Part shown: one piece after another, positions 9,119 through 18,620 of the stretch
How the letters are laid out: every line of letters begins with the position of its first letter
How positions within the stretch are numbered: position 1 is the stretch's first letter
Assembly (NCBI RefSeq): GCF_003697165.2
Contig: NZ_CP033091.2
Location: 67,334 to 131,333, forward strand
Direction: 5' to 3'
DNA length: 64,000 bases
DNA from: Escherichia coli DSM 30083 = JCM 1649 = ATCC 11775
GTDB taxonomy: Bacteria; Pseudomonadota; Gammaproteobacteria; Enterobacterales; Enterobacteriaceae
The notes under the pieces: model-generated
The model's database searches: none
Told to the model about the DNA's origin: nothing
What the model saw: only the letters and a program-made list of their open reading frames with translations
Position numbers and translations under genes: made by a program

Positions 9119-11742
9119 GCAACACTCCTGTATTTCTCATGTTCTTCCAGCCAGGCTTCCAGCGAAGCCATCTCCGGCCCTGACTTCTTCCACGCCAGCT
9201 GCCACACTGCCTCATGAATACTCAGCCCCTCTTTACGTTTCTGCTGCACAAACTCAAAATCCGGGCCGTCAGAGCTGTACATGGCGCGGCTTAACGGGTC
9301 CACAAACAGGCGGTGCCAGGAGGAATGGTTTTCCACCTGCAGCAGGAAGGAACTGAACCACTGATCTTTGGCCGCACCGAACTTACCAATCATGTCACGC
9401 TGCAGTGGCAGGAACTGGTCCGGATACAGCTGGTTGTATTTCGCGAACTCCTTCGCACTCTGTTTGAGGATAATTTTGTAGGAGGAGTTACCCCATGCTG
9501 CACGGGCCGCACTGGAGGCCTTGTCAGAGTCAAAGTCGACGATGTTCTGGGTGATGGTGATATAGGCACCGGTATGACGGCGGGCGGTACGGTAGCCTTT
9601 CTCAATAAATTCACCGACCTTGTGATTTTTGAAGTCCAGCAGACGCCAGCCTTCATCAATGACGTTCAGTTTCTTGAGGTTACGCGGCGTGCGGTACATC
9701 CGGTTCTCAATGTAAATGATAAGGCTGAACATCACCGCAACCAGCAGGGACGGACGGTCTTCCAGTCCGCCCAGCTCCAGCACCACCATTTTCGCATCAT
9801 CCCGCAGGGACGGCTCATCGGAGTTGAAATACTGGCCATAAGTGCCGTTAGCAGTGTACTGGTCAAGCAGCACAATCATTTCGTCCAGACGGCTGCGGAT
9901 GGTCGGTGACTCGGCATACTGCTCGCTGTCACTGGCGTTTTTCAGGAAATCCACCACGTCATCAATACGTGCCCTGTTCTCTTTGGCCAGCCATGATGCC
10001 CTGACTGCCTGCAGCAGCAGACCTTCATGCACTTCATCCAGGTTACCGTTGGGGCTGGCCATCACCGACAGCTGGTCACGGACACGCTCCGCTGACTGGT
10101 CAATATCGGTGATGTTCGCAAACGGGTTAAAGCGCAGGGTTTCACCGTCCAGATACACCCCGCCCATGTTCTCACACAGGGACTTGTATCCATCCCCCAT
10201 GTCGAACACCACGGCAAAGCCTCCGGAGTCCAGCACGCTGCGGATAAGTGGCTGTATCAGCCCGGTTTTACCGGCCCCGGAGGTGCCACAGACCGCCATG
10301 TTATAGTTGGTGTTATTCATCCCCCGGAAGAAAATATCGATAAACGCCAGCTGGTTACGGTAGGTGGGTGCCAGCAGACCTGCCGGTGTCAGGGGGTTAT
10401 CCGCCACTAACGGCATCAGGTTGGCCACATTAAAGCTCTCTGCGCGCTGTACCACTCCGGCCTCTTTCAGCTGTTTAAACAACCCTTTCCCGGCCATAAA
10501 GGGCAGACAGGTCAGGAAATTGCGCATGTGGTTAAAGCGCGGTGAAATCAGCTCAAAACCGTTTTTACGGAAGCTGTTCAGGATGTCCTGCTCCACTTCC
10601 AGTGCCGTTTCATTATTGTCCTTGCAGAAGGCTGTGATGTTGAGGAAGTAGGACACGACAGAGGACTGACCGGAGCCCAGCCGCTGACGCAGTTCCCCCC
10701 ACTCCTTCGCTTCTTTCTCCACGGACGGAAACCATTTGGCATAGGAGGTCTTCGACTTTTTCTCCAGGTCCATGTACTTCAGGTTGGCTTCGCTGTGGGT
10801 TTTCACCTGGTCTTCCACCACCAGAGTCAGCGTCAGGATGAACGGGCAGGAGATGGACAACTCCGGGTTCAGCAGGTTGCTGTAGTTGTCGGCCATGTTC
10901 CACAAAAAAGCGATTTCCGGGTTACGGGCCAGATGGAAATTCAGGATGCGGGCCGTACTGTTCCTGCCGCTCTCACGCAGGCCCAGCGTCAGGTAATCAG
11001 CCCGGACTTTCAGGTCAAAACTGTCCTCCACACACTGATAATTCAGATCAGAATACGGGTCCAGCTGGCGTCTTTTCGGGTACAGGGAGTCCGGGTTATG
11101 GTTAATCATCTCCCCGACAATATCGATAAAGGCCTGTGCATCCACCGTCTGTGTGGTGATACTGGCCCCCTGTAACGACGCCCGGATGATTTTCACCAGG
11201 TTTTCCATTTCCAGAATGTCGGCCCGGCTTTTTTTCTTCGAAGGAGAACAGTACGAGATAAACACCCGGTAATGGCGCAGGGTCAGGGGCAGATTCATCC
11301 CCTCCGGCAGCGGAAACTGTGTCGCTGCCGCTTTCATATAATAGGCCCGGGTAATGGCGTTAAACCGTTCAGCCTGTTCACCTGACCAGGAGAACTCACG
11401 CAGCCCGTATTCAATCCTGTCACCAACCAGCTGACTGGACATCAGATGGATACACAACGGAATACCGCGCGGCAGTTTGGTGCGCAGCATGTGATCGAGG
11501 GCCTCCACAATGGACTCATTCGCCCCATTGATGGGAATGGCTTCCAGCATAAAGCCCATCGTGGTGTCATTCATGAACAGACCGGATTCCTGGTTGTAAT
11601 CACGGTACGGCAGCAGACGGCTGAACTGCGGGAAGCTCATTTCGCCCAGAACTTCATTGGCCTTTGCGGATTCGTCAGGCAGTTTCAGTGCTGTGACGAG
11701 GGAGTTAACCGCCTGAGTGACGGCCTCAAGTGGGTTATTCAC
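9115..11742 (-). CDS. traC: TraC, VirB4-family assembly ATPase
   Basis: Cytoplasmic ATPase of 875 residues that powers F pilus assembly with the inner-membrane complex (VirB4 homologue). Walker A is visible as GTSGAGKT near residue 480 and Walker B as LNVIDEG around residue 690. The start codon is GTG at 11742; the nearest purine-rich stretch is AAGGAA. Length is that of F TraC. It is separated from traR by 159 bases that hold a small ORF. Confidence 0.98.
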   Translation of the reverse strand: MNNPLEAVTQAVNSLVTALKLPDESAKANEVLGEMSFPQFSRLLPYRDYNQESGLFMNDTTMGFMLEAIPINGANESIVEALDHMLRTKLPRGIPLCIHLMSSQLVGDRIEYGLREFSWSGEQAERFNAITRAYYMKAAATQFPLPEGMNLPLTLRHYRVFISYCSPSKKKSRADILEMENLVKIIRASLQGASITTQTVDAQAFIDIVGEMINHNPDSLYPKRRQLDPYSDLNYQCVEDSFDLKVRADYLTLGLRESGRNSTARILNFHLARNPEIAFLWNMADNYSNLLNPELSISCPFILTLTLVVEDQVKTHSEANLKYMDLEKKSKTSYAKWFPSVEKEAKEWGELRQRLGSGQSSVVSYFLNITAFCKDNNETALEVEQDILNSFRKNGFELISPRFNHMRNFLTCLPFMAGKGLFKQLKEAGVVQRAESFNVANLMPLVADNPLTPAGLLAPTYRNQLAFIDIFFRGMNNTNYNMAVCGTSGAGKTGLIQPLIRSVLDSGGFAVVFDMGDGYKSLCENMGGVYLDGETLRFNPFANITDIDQSAERVRDQLSVMASPNGNLDEVHEGLLLQAVRASWLAKENRARIDDVVDFLKNASDSEQYAESPTIRSRLDEMIVLLDQYTANGTYGQYFNSDEPSLRDDAKMVVLELGGLEDRPSLLVAVMFSLIIYIENRMYRTPRNLKKLNVIDEGWRLLDFKNHKVGEFIEKGYRTARRHTGAYITITQNIVDFDSDKASSAARAAWGNSSYKIILKQSAKEFAKYNQLYPDQFLPLQRDMIGKFGAAKDQWFSSFLLQVENHSSWHRLFVDPLSRAMYSSDGPDFEFVQQKRKEGLSIHEAVWQLAWKKSGPEMASLEAWLEEHEKYRSVA

Positions 11743-11804
11743 ATGAATTCCTTAGTTGAAAAATAAAGCGAGAAATGCGGTAGCCATGAAGGGAATACCT
11801 GTAA

Positions 11805-11909
11805 TTAACGCGCCATTTCCCGGCGCATATACAAAGATTTCTGTTTTCTGAATATCCACTCATGTTCATCCGGAATTAAATCACTATGTTCTGCGACTGA
11901 CTTATGCAT
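11805..11909 (-). CDS. Small ORF between traR and traC
   Basis: A 34-codon frame starting ATG CAT AAG and overlapping the end of traR by eight bases, ending TAA at 11805. The peptide is hydrophilic, acidic in the middle (IPDEHEW) and basic at the end (MRREMAR). The overlap with traR suggests translational coupling, but I do not recognise the family and coding is not proven. Confidence 0.4.
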   Translation of the reverse strand: MHKSVAEHSDLIPDEHEWIFRKQKSLYMRREMAR

Positions 11910-12123
11910 AATGTTTTCTCTGTCTTTCCTGATACGCCTGACATTCAACGCACAACGTCACACCGGGAAATATTTTCCGCCGGGCTTCCGGAATAGGATT
12001 TCCGCATGCTTCACAGAGATAAACAGGAATACCATGAGCATTTATTTTCTGGCGTATCCGGTTTATTCCTGTCATGGTCAGTTGTTCTGTCACTGAATAT
12101 GCTTCATCGGCTTCATCACTCAC
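11902..12123 (-). CDS. traR: TraR, DksA-like RNA polymerase regulator
   Basis: A 73-residue zinc-finger protein. TraR binds in the RNA polymerase secondary channel and mimics the combined action of DksA and ppGpp, changing host promoters. The zinc site is visible as CEACGNPIP followed about 15 residues later by CVEC. The acidic N-terminus (MSDEADEAY) matches the tip that reaches the active site. It lies between traV and traC as in F. Confidence 0.97.
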   Translation of the reverse strand: MSDEADEAYSVTEQLTMTGINRIRQKINAHGIPVYLCEACGNPIPEARRKIFPGVTLCVECQAYQERQRKHYA

Positions 12124-12257
12124 GGAATATTCCTCCCGACATATTCTGACACGCTACCGCCCATCCCTTTTCACGCACAGGGCACTCGTTTTACAGGCAG
12201 ATTTTGAATACAGAAAGCCCGCCGGCATTGCCGGCTGATATACAACTTCAGGGCCAG

Positions 12258-12773
12258 TTAATTAATACGTGGTTTTCCCCACGCAGACGGTTTAATAACA
12301 AAAAACACGCTGGATGGCTGATGATAAACATCCTGGTTATCAATATAAGGCGCTATCCATAATGCTGCCGTCTGCTCACCCGTTCTTAGCGGACGAGGAG
12401 GTGTTACCGGCGTAACTGAACTGACCGGAACAACCGTTTTCACTTCCCGGGCAGCGGTAAACAGCGGGCGAGGTGCCAGCAGTTTCTGCTCCGGATGTGC
12501 TGTCACCGCAGGTCTGCTGCCGGACGGAGTGGTCGCGGTGACGGTCTGCACCGGCATTGTCCGGAAGTTCCCTTCAGCCAGGCGCGGCAGTGATGCCGCA
12601 ACCGGCTTTGCTTCTGAGGACCGCTCCAGTTTTTTGGCCTTCTCATTGGCCTGCTCCATCGTCATACAGGTATCGGATGTGGTGGCGTTACACTCAAATT
12701 CCGTACTGGTTCCGGCACAGCCGGAAAGTAATAAGGTCCCCAGCAGAGGAATAAAGAAAGAAATCTGTTTCAT
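12258..12773 (-). CDS. traV: TraV, outer-membrane lipoprotein of the core complex
   Basis: A 171-residue lipoprotein with lipobox LLSGC near residue 19. TraV (VirB7-like) anchors the TraK ring to the outer membrane and joins it to TraB. The middle is Pro/Thr-rich. The start overlaps the trbG stop. The 134 bases between traV and traR hold no gene that I can support. Confidence 0.96.
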   Translation of the reverse strand: MKQISFFIPLLGTLLLSGCAGTSTEFECNATTSDTCMTMEQANEKAKKLERSSEAKPVAASLPRLAEGNFRTMPVQTVTATTPSGSRPAVTAHPEQKLLAPRPLFTAAREVKTVVPVSSVTPVTPPRPLRTGEQTAALWIAPYIDNQDVYHQPSSVFFVIKPSAWGKPRIN

Positions 12774-13021
12774 TGTCCCTCACCTTTCTCATCGCAGTTC
12801 ACAAAATCCTTCTTCAAATCCCTGACCGTACAGGTTTTTACAATGTCAGGATTTTCAAAAACCGTACTCCGTGATGATTTATAAACATATGCCACAATGC
12901 GTTTCCCACCCGCATCAGGTTCTGGTGCACTGACTTCACATAACGGAGGTGTTATTCCGGACTCATACAGCACCGGATAATTTATTTTTTTGACGCTGCC
13001 ATCAGAAACCAGCTTATTCAT
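12770..13021 (-). CDS. trbG: TrbG, small transfer-region protein
   Basis: An 83-residue hydrophilic protein without signal peptide or membrane helix. It matches F TrbG in length and position between trbD and traV. No function is known. Confidence 0.85.
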   Translation of the reverse strand: MNKLVSDGSVKKINYPVLYESGITPPLCEVSAPEPDAGGKRIVAYVYKSSRSTVFENPDIVKTCTVRDLKKDFVNCDEKGEGQ

Positions 13022-13032
13022 CGAAGGGTTCC

Positions 13033-13230
13033 TTATATTTCTGAATTCTTCATCACACCGACAGCAGTCATATTAAAATTGTCCGGCAATGACTCAGAAC
13101 CGAATTTCTCCGGTGCAGGAAGTACGATTCTTGTGGCGCAGTTACTGAGAACAGCATGCATAAAATCATCTGACACGGTTTTACCCGGCACAGAGAGGGC
13201 TGTAATAACATTAATATTACGCATGTTCAT
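13033..13230 (-). CDS. trbD: TrbD, small transfer-region protein
   Basis: 65 residues from MNMRN. This start has an ACGGAG ribosome site six to seven bases upstream; an in-frame ATG at 13263 would add 11 residues without a better site. It overlaps the end of traP, as in F. The sequence reads as a soluble alpha/beta protein of unknown function. Confidence 0.8.
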   Translation of the reverse strand: MNMRNINVITALSVPGKTVSDDFMHAVLSNCATRIVLPAPEKFGSESLPDNFNMTAVGVMKNSEI

Positions 13231-13807
13231 TTTTATCTCCGTTGTTTCTGTTTGTTCTGTCATCAGGAAGATAAACAGGGCATTTCCTGATTTTTCCCGG
13301 CAGGGAAGCGTCTTCCGTATAAACTTCCTTCAGATGTTCATCTGCGGTTACCACCCGGATACATTTCATTTTTCCGGGTCGCACCGGATATTTCCCGGTG
13401 ATCGCTGCCAGCGAGACATACATCAGTGCCAGTGTTGCCCATAATGCGGTGACCAGTTGCATCAGTGACCGGTCAGTCTCCCTGACATAATCTGCAGCAT
13501 CAGCCGCGCGGTAATGGCAGATACCCTGTATTTCTGATCTGCCTGAAGAATCAGAGGAAGAAAACCAGCATTCACTGACCGGGAACTGTCCGGCAGGTGC
13601 TGTTTGTCTTACGAAGTTAATCTCCTTAACCAGTAATTTCCCCGGCGTGGTGTTGTCCTTCCATAAAACAAACAGAGCCATCAGGGCCATTGTGGCCAGT
13701 GGCAGAATGACGGTGTACTTCAGACACCAGAACAGTCCTCGCAGAACCCGGGCGACAACATACCGGGCGGCATGGCACGCCTGACGGGACGACATATTAT
13801 TTGCCAT
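13217..13807 (-). CDS. traP: TraP, inner-membrane transfer protein
   Basis: A 196-residue protein with hydrophobic segments near residues 25-48 and 130-146. TraP interacts with TraB in F and is thought to stabilise the extended pilus, though it is not essential. Its start overlaps the end of traB by 11 bases. Confidence 0.92.
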   Translation of the reverse strand: MANNMSSRQACHAARYVVARVLRGLFWCLKYTVILPLATMALMALFVLWKDNTTPGKLLVKEINFVRQTAPAGQFPVSECWFSSSDSSGRSEIQGICHYRAADAADYVRETDRSLMQLVTALWATLALMYVSLAAITGKYPVRPGKMKCIRVVTADEHLKEVYTEDASLPGKIRKCPVYLPDDRTNRNNGDKNEHA

Positions 13808-15224
13808 CGTTGCCCCCTCCCTGGCTGCCGGACATAAACTGCTGCGGATTCAGGTTGCCCAGCTGCTTCAGCATCTGGTCAGTATTAAAGCCGTTAAGAT
13901 GACTTTCAGCCGATGGCGGAACAGGAAGCGGACTTTCCGGATTGTCTTCTTCCGCTCTGCTCTGCGTGCGTTCCAGCGCCATCTCTTCCACGGTTTTCAG
14001 CTGGAAGCCGTCCTGGAACACCACGGTCACTTCGTTGCCCGCACCAATCGGTATCACCGGGTGATACTGTTCGGCACGTTTGATGTAGTAGTCACTGAGC
14101 GTCTGTGCGGCTTTCGATGCGCCGCCACCGATACCCATTTTCAGGACATCACCAGCCCCGTAAGCGGCTGTGGCACCCAGCCCGACAGCCGGCTGGGAGG
14201 CGCGCTCCATTCCCTGACCAATACCGTCAACAAATCCCGCGCCCCATGCCCAGCCGAGGATTTTGCCGTTACGCATCACCACTTCGCCCTTGATACCGTT
14301 TTTACCCCGGAAGCTGACATGCCCCTTAATCGGCATATCAATAGTTTTGCCGTCCTTCAGGCAACTGATATTGCGGGTGCGTACAATGGCACGCTCACTG
14401 GACACATCCCCCCAGGCTTCCAGACCCACAAAACATCCCGTTGCGTCATACGTCTTGCTGTTCGGCATTTCCACCAGGCCGGTGATACGCAGCTGCATCG
14501 GCACCGTGGATTCATTACCGGTGACAGAGGCATTGGCATCCGCCCCTTCAATCAGCATGGCTTTCGCAAAACTTCCTGACGGAATGTACGGCAGTGATGG
14601 TCCCTGTTTTCCCTCATTACGGGTAAACACCTTACGCTGTATCCGGTTAGGCACCGGCACAGACTGGTACGTCACCTGTGGTGGTGGCGTGACACCATTC
14701 CCGGGATAAAACGCCGTCGGCGGTGGAACAGCAACGCTGCCCTGCGGCGGGAAGGATACGGGGGTGTTTCCTGGCTGTGGTTCGCCTTCCGGGCCGGGCG
14801 GTGAGGCAGGCATCTGCGGTACAGGCTCACCGGTCGCCGTGACGGGATTAGCACCCAGGGCTTTTACCTGCTCTGCCAGGGCGGCATTGTCCTGTCCCAA
14901 CTTTTCAATACGACGCTGGTCATCACCGCGCTGTTTGTTCAGAACATCCAGCTCACGACGGATTTCCTCATACTGCTTCTGCATCTGCGCTGCCGTCACC
15001 TGCATCTCGGTGGTGGCATGCTGACGCACCTTGTCATCAAAGGTCGTATCCACCACACCGGTCATATCCGGCACAGGCTCCTGTTCAGCCACGGTTTCAC
15101 CGTTACCGGACATGTCCACATCAGACAGATACAGTGCCCCACCAATCGCGGAGGCTGTACCGACAACCACAATCCCCAGCCACAGGTACTGCTTGCGTTT
15201 CACAATGGTATTGATACTGGCCAT
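13797..15224 (-). CDS. traB: TraB, VirB10-like core complex protein
   Basis: A 475-residue bitopic inner-membrane protein spanning the periplasm (VirB10 homologue). One N-terminal membrane helix (about residues 12-31) is followed by a coiled coil (about 70-120), a proline-rich stretch (about 130-190) and the beta-rich VirB10 domain. It connects the TraK/TraV outer ring to the inner membrane. Stop and start overlap with its neighbours traP and traK. Confidence 0.97.
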   Translation of the reverse strand: MASINTIVKRKQYLWLGIVVVGTASAIGGALYLSDVDMSGNGETVAEQEPVPDMTGVVDTTFDDKVRQHATTEMQVTAAQMQKQYEEIRRELDVLNKQRGDDQRRIEKLGQDNAALAEQVKALGANPVTATGEPVPQMPASPPGPEGEPQPGNTPVSFPPQGSVAVPPPTAFYPGNGVTPPPQVTYQSVPVPNRIQRKVFTRNEGKQGPSLPYIPSGSFAKAMLIEGADANASVTGNESTVPMQLRITGLVEMPNSKTYDATGCFVGLEAWGDVSSERAIVRTRNISCLKDGKTIDMPIKGHVSFRGKNGIKGEVVMRNGKILGWAWGAGFVDGIGQGMERASQPAVGLGATAAYGAGDVLKMGIGGGASKAAQTLSDYYIKRAEQYHPVIPIGAGNEVTVVFQDGFQLKTVEEMALERTQSRAEEDNPESPLPVPPSAESHLNGFNTDQMLKQLGNLNPQQFMSGSQGGGNDGK

Positions 15225-15952
15225 CAGTTGCCCTCCCCGTCACGGATGACATACACATCCATGCGCGCACCTGCCAGTAACTGGCTGGCAGGCTGGCTGA
15301 ACATCACGGCACGGGTTCCCGGCTGCCAGAAGTCACTTTCCCGGATATTCAGGGCAGACAGCGTTTTATTTTCCACGGCAAAGCGGACCATCTTCAGGTG
15401 ATTCCCCGTCCATACGGCATCTGCCACTGAAGACAGCCCCGCCGGGGCCTGCAGGGTTTCCTTTGTCACTGGGACCTGATACCAGCCTGCGGGTAATTTT
15501 CCGCCACGGACGGCCTGGCTGATGGTCACAAGCAGGGATTCGTAAGGCGTGGACGTTTCCCACGCACCGGCTTCTTCTCCGGTTCCGCGCAGGTCACTGA
15601 CCAGCTGAATGGTACGCCCCGCGCCTTCACGGGGAACGGCCTGAATGGAAAGATTCAGACCACGTTCTGTTTCCAGAATGAACGTAAAGGGCTTTTTGTT
15701 GACGGTGGCAACCACCACACCGCCGGAGGCGGTCTGCTCATTATTGGTCAGGGCACCATCCAGACTGTTCACGGCGATAATCCGATCACCGGGAACGGTA
15801 AACAGATTCGGGCTGGTATTGCTGATGGCAATACTGGCCTGACCACCGTTCACCATTGGCACCACGGTGGGGGCCAGCGTACCGTTTGCGGCCATCACGC
15901 TGCAGGAAAAAAACAGGCTGCCGAATATTATTGCCGTATTATTTTTTCTCAT
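15224..15952 (-). CDS. traK: TraK, secretin-like core complex protein
   Basis: A 242-residue periplasmic/outer-membrane protein (VirB9-like). The signal peptide covers about residues 1-21 (MRKNNTAIIFGSLFFSCSVM). TraK forms the outer ring of the F transferosome with TraV and TraB. It overlaps the traE end and abuts the traB start. Confidence 0.97.
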   Translation of the reverse strand: MRKNNTAIIFGSLFFSCSVMAANGTLAPTVVPMVNGGQASIAISNTSPNLFTVPGDRIIAVNSLDGALTNNEQTASGGVVVATVNKKPFTFILETERGLNLSIQAVPREGAGRTIQLVSDLRGTGEEAGAWETSTPYESLLVTISQAVRGGKLPAGWYQVPVTKETLQAPAGLSSVADAVWTGNHLKMVRFAVENKTLSALNIRESDFWQPGTRAVMFSQPASQLLAGARMDVYVIRDGEGN

Positions 15953-16505
15953 CGTCTGTTTCCCCGAAATTATCCAGCCAGGTCACCCCGTTTTCCCGCT
16001 TCAGAATAAGGATGTAATGTTTGATATCAGTGAAAGGTTTTGAATCACCAATCCAGGTTTTAAGCACACCTCGAATTTCCACACGGCCATACTGAGGCCA
16101 GACACGAACACTGGTCTGGAAAAAGGCTGAGTTCACGTTATCGTTTTTAATACGCTTCGCTTCTTCAGCCAGAATAACTTTCATCTGGTTCTGTGCGCCC
16201 GGGCGGATATATTGCAGAAGCGCCTGATGTGAGGCATCGACGGTTTCTGATGAAACATTCAGACGGAGGGCAATAAATGACAGCGCCATCTGCTGTAAAT
16301 AAGAGGCGTCGGCACTGTTCTGTGACACGGCAAAGGGGGCATTAAATGCCATTGGCGTCACGGCAGTGCGTTGCTCATTCTGAAGACGGTAGTTATTCAT
16401 CCCCTGAATGACGTTAACAGAGAGGCTGAGAACAATAAGCACTGACATAAATATAAAGGCGATGGCCATTACACGACTGGTACTTAAACGGGCACCGTGT
16501 TCCAT
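15939..16505 (-). CDS. traE: TraE, VirB5/VirB8-like assembly protein
   Basis: A 188-residue bitopic membrane protein with one N-terminal helix (about residues 12-34) and a periplasmic domain, needed for pilus tip assembly. Length and sequence match F TraE. It follows traL by 21 bases. Confidence 0.96.
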   Translation of the reverse strand: MEHGARLSTSRVMAIAFIFMSVLIVLSLSVNVIQGMNNYRLQNEQRTAVTPMAFNAPFAVSQNSADASYLQQMALSFIALRLNVSSETVDASHQALLQYIRPGAQNQMKVILAEEAKRIKNDNVNSAFFQTSVRVWPQYGRVEIRGVLKTWIGDSKPFTDIKHYILILKRENGVTWLDNFGETDDEKK

Positions 16506-16526
16506 ATAACAATCCTGGTATCAGTT

Positions 16527-16838
16527 CTATTTAATCCACTGCCGGAAACACGAATCGGGAACATTATGAAAAATACCGCGCAGCAGGGCTGTTGGCATAT
16601 ACCAGTAAATCAGGTCACGTAACCAGGAACTGCCCCGCCCTTTTTTCAGTTTTTTAATCCCGAAATAAACCAGAACCGCTGCACCAATACCGAACAGATA
16701 TTTCGATGTTGTGATACCCCAGCCAATACAGATTGCTGCGGGGATCAGTTCATCCAGTGGCAGGCCAAACCAGCGGCTCTGGTTGGTCAGTGTTTCCGGG
16801 AAACGATATTTCTTAAGTTTATTCTCGTCTCCCGACAT
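16527..16838 (-). CDS. traL: TraL, pilus assembly membrane protein (VirB3-like)
   Basis: A 103-residue protein with a hydrophobic hairpin (about residues 27-60) and a basic KKLKKGRG segment. TraL is needed for an early step in pilus assembly. The ORF is slightly longer at its N-terminus than the 91 residues I recall for F TraL, so an internal start is possible. It lies 14 bases after traA. Confidence 0.93.
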
Positions 16839-16852
16839 CGTTTTATTTCCTG

Positions 16853-17218
16853 TCAGAGGCCAACGACGGCCATACCCACAGCAATAAATACAGAGATGAT
16901 GGCAAAACCGGCTAGGAACTTGACGTTTTTGGTCATCATGTACATGACAGCACCGACCAGAACTTCAGCCAGAACAACCCATTTAACAACACTGGAGTCC
17001 TTACCGAAGGTCGCCTTAACCGTGGTGTTACCGCTTGCCATCAGGTCCTGACCACTGCTGCCGGCGGCCATCGCCAGCTGCGGGAAGAACATCATCAGAA
17101 CAGCAGCCGGGATCACTGCGCGAGCCAGGCGAAGCATATTCAGACGAGTGAATTTGGAAAAAAACGACTTCTTTTTGACGGGCGCAGAAGCACCCTGAAC
17201 ACTTAAAACAGCATTCAT
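16853..17218 (-). CDS. traA: TraA, F propilin
   Basis: Pilin precursor of 121 residues with an unusually long 51-residue leader and LepB cleavage after AMA, giving a 70-residue mature pilin that begins AGSSGQDLM. Two membrane helices are visible in the mature part (about residues 70-92 and 100-119). The sequence appears identical to the F (not R100) pilin as I remember it. Mature pilin is acetylated by TraX, which is not in the window. Confidence 0.98.
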
Positions 17219-17250
17219 AAGTTACCTCAATTTCGGATAAATGAATAAAA

Positions 17251-17646
17251 CTAGAGTGTATTAAATGTTATATCTTCCTCTTTATCTGCCTCCCTGAATA
17301 TCTCCGAGTTATAAAAATCAGGAAACTTGATCAAATGATCAATAACTCTGTCTGCAGCCTCATCTGTTTTACACCATCCACTACGATTTTTGGCTGCAAT
17401 AAGTAGCTGGTTAGTTTCATCATCCAGACGCATTGTCAGATACTTAACCAGCGACTTACCATAGATATTCCCTGCCCTGTTAAACTTTGGATAGCGGTGA
17501 AGATGATCTTTAAGTCTTATTACTGCCTCAAACGATCGACTTCTTCCGCTTCTGTTACTTGCCTCAATTAATAGACTTTCCACATCTACAGGTAATTTTA
17601 GTTTTACCATCTTACCTGTTGCAGAACGTGTACCAAATCTTTTCAA
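17251..17646 (-). CDS. traY: TraY, relaxosome accessory DNA-binding protein
   Basis: Tandem ribbon-helix-helix protein of 131 residues: two related copies are visible, residues about 12-50 and 65-105 (both with RSGRSRSFE / RSGWCKTDE-like segments). It binds oriT and the traY promoter, activates nicking with TraM and IHF, and starts the long tra operon. I chose the TTG at 17646, seven bases after GGAGG; F traY is known to use TTG. A GTG two codons upstream is the alternative. Confidence 0.95.
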   Translation of the reverse strand: MKRFGTRSATGKMVKLKLPVDVESLLIEASNRSGRSRSFEAVIRLKDHLHRYPKFNRAGNIYGKSLVKYLTMRLDDETNQLLIAAKNRSGWCKTDEAADRVIDHLIKFPDFYNSEIFREADKEEDITFNTL

Positions 17647-17744
17647 TAACACCTCCCGCTGTTTATCTTCTGGTTACCACTTATGTTTGCAGAATAATCA
17701 GAAAAGGTAAATAGACGGAAAGTCTATATTTTATTAACACCTTA

Positions 17745-18434
17745 TTAACGCGTATTTATGATACACATAGCTTTCTCGTATAAATAATAAATAAACTTTT
17801 TATTGTAGAGTAAGATAATTAACTCATCTTTATTAGAAACAGAGAAGTAGTCGCATATCAGAGATGCGTGTTTCTTTGATGTGGAGATGGATATATTTAA
17901 TATTCTTGCTATAGCATTATGACTGATTCCGGTGCTATATAAGTAAAAGACATCATTTACATATGATGATACAGAAGAATCATCACTCATTCTTCTGATT
18001 ATATTTCTGATATCATCACTGACAATCGTTTTTTGATTATAACTGTCTTTATGACGAACATGAGCAGCATCATAAAATTGCCACAGAATAATATTTCTGT
18101 GTCCATTAAGAAATGACTGGACAGATATTGTCCAGAATCTGTTCTGAATAAAAACATCCTCTACAAGATTAAGATGCGTATGCTCATTCCTATATGCTTC
18201 CATCTCTGTGACAGAGATCAATTCACAAAAATCTCTCTGCGACAGAAGCCATTTTTCAGCACTTTGATCTTGTGTAAGAAATGACTCATGAAACAGCGTA
18301 TTGCAAAAAATAAATTTTCCAGTTTCGTCCCTGATACAGGCTGGATTTGGATAATCCTGAATAACTGCCGTCAGATTTTCCAGCAGATCTATTTGACGAG
18401 CATGTTTTTGTTGAATACGATCCATCGGATACAT
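17745..18434 (-). CDS. traJ: TraJ, activator of the tra operon
   Basis: A 229-residue cytoplasmic activator: an N-terminal PAS-like domain (about residues 15-130) and a C-terminal LuxR-type helix-turn-helix (about 165-205, GISHNAIARILNIS). It relieves H-NS silencing of the traY promoter. The MYPMDRI start is covered by the antisense RNA FinP, which blocks translation. The sequence appears to be the F allele. A longer frame reaching to 18515 lies within the untranslated leader. Confidence 0.97.
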   Translation of the reverse strand: MYPMDRIQQKHARQIDLLENLTAVIQDYPNPACIRDETGKFIFCNTLFHESFLTQDQSAEKWLLSQRDFCELISVTEMEAYRNEHTHLNLVEDVFIQNRFWTISVQSFLNGHRNIILWQFYDAAHVRHKDSYNQKTIVSDDIRNIIRRMSDDSSVSSYVNDVFYLYSTGISHNAIARILNISISTSKKHASLICDYFSVSNKDELIILLYNKKFIYYLYEKAMCIINTR

Positions 18435-18508
18435 AGGAACCTCCTCACAAAGGATTCTATGGACAGTCGATGCAGGGAGTTCACGTCTCCCTGCATCGGC
18501 GATTTTCA
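18432..18508 (+). ncRNA. finP: FinP antisense RNA
   Basis: Antisense to the traJ leader. Stem-loop I has the anti-ribosome-site loop CCTCCTCA flanked by CATAGGA/ATTCTATG arms (about 18432-18463). Stem-loop II is a perfect 12-bp stem (18468-18479 with 18487-18498, loop of seven) followed by TTTT. FinP needs FinO for stability; finO lies outside the window. Ends are estimated from the known ~79-nt length. Confidence 0.85.
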
Positions 18509-18620
18509 ATTTCAAATTTTAACGTGGCATTAACCACGTAATTAATATACTAATTATCTTTCGTACTGTCACCTTTTTAAATCATAAAAACTCTGATATT
18601 TGAACGAAGTCAAATTTCTT

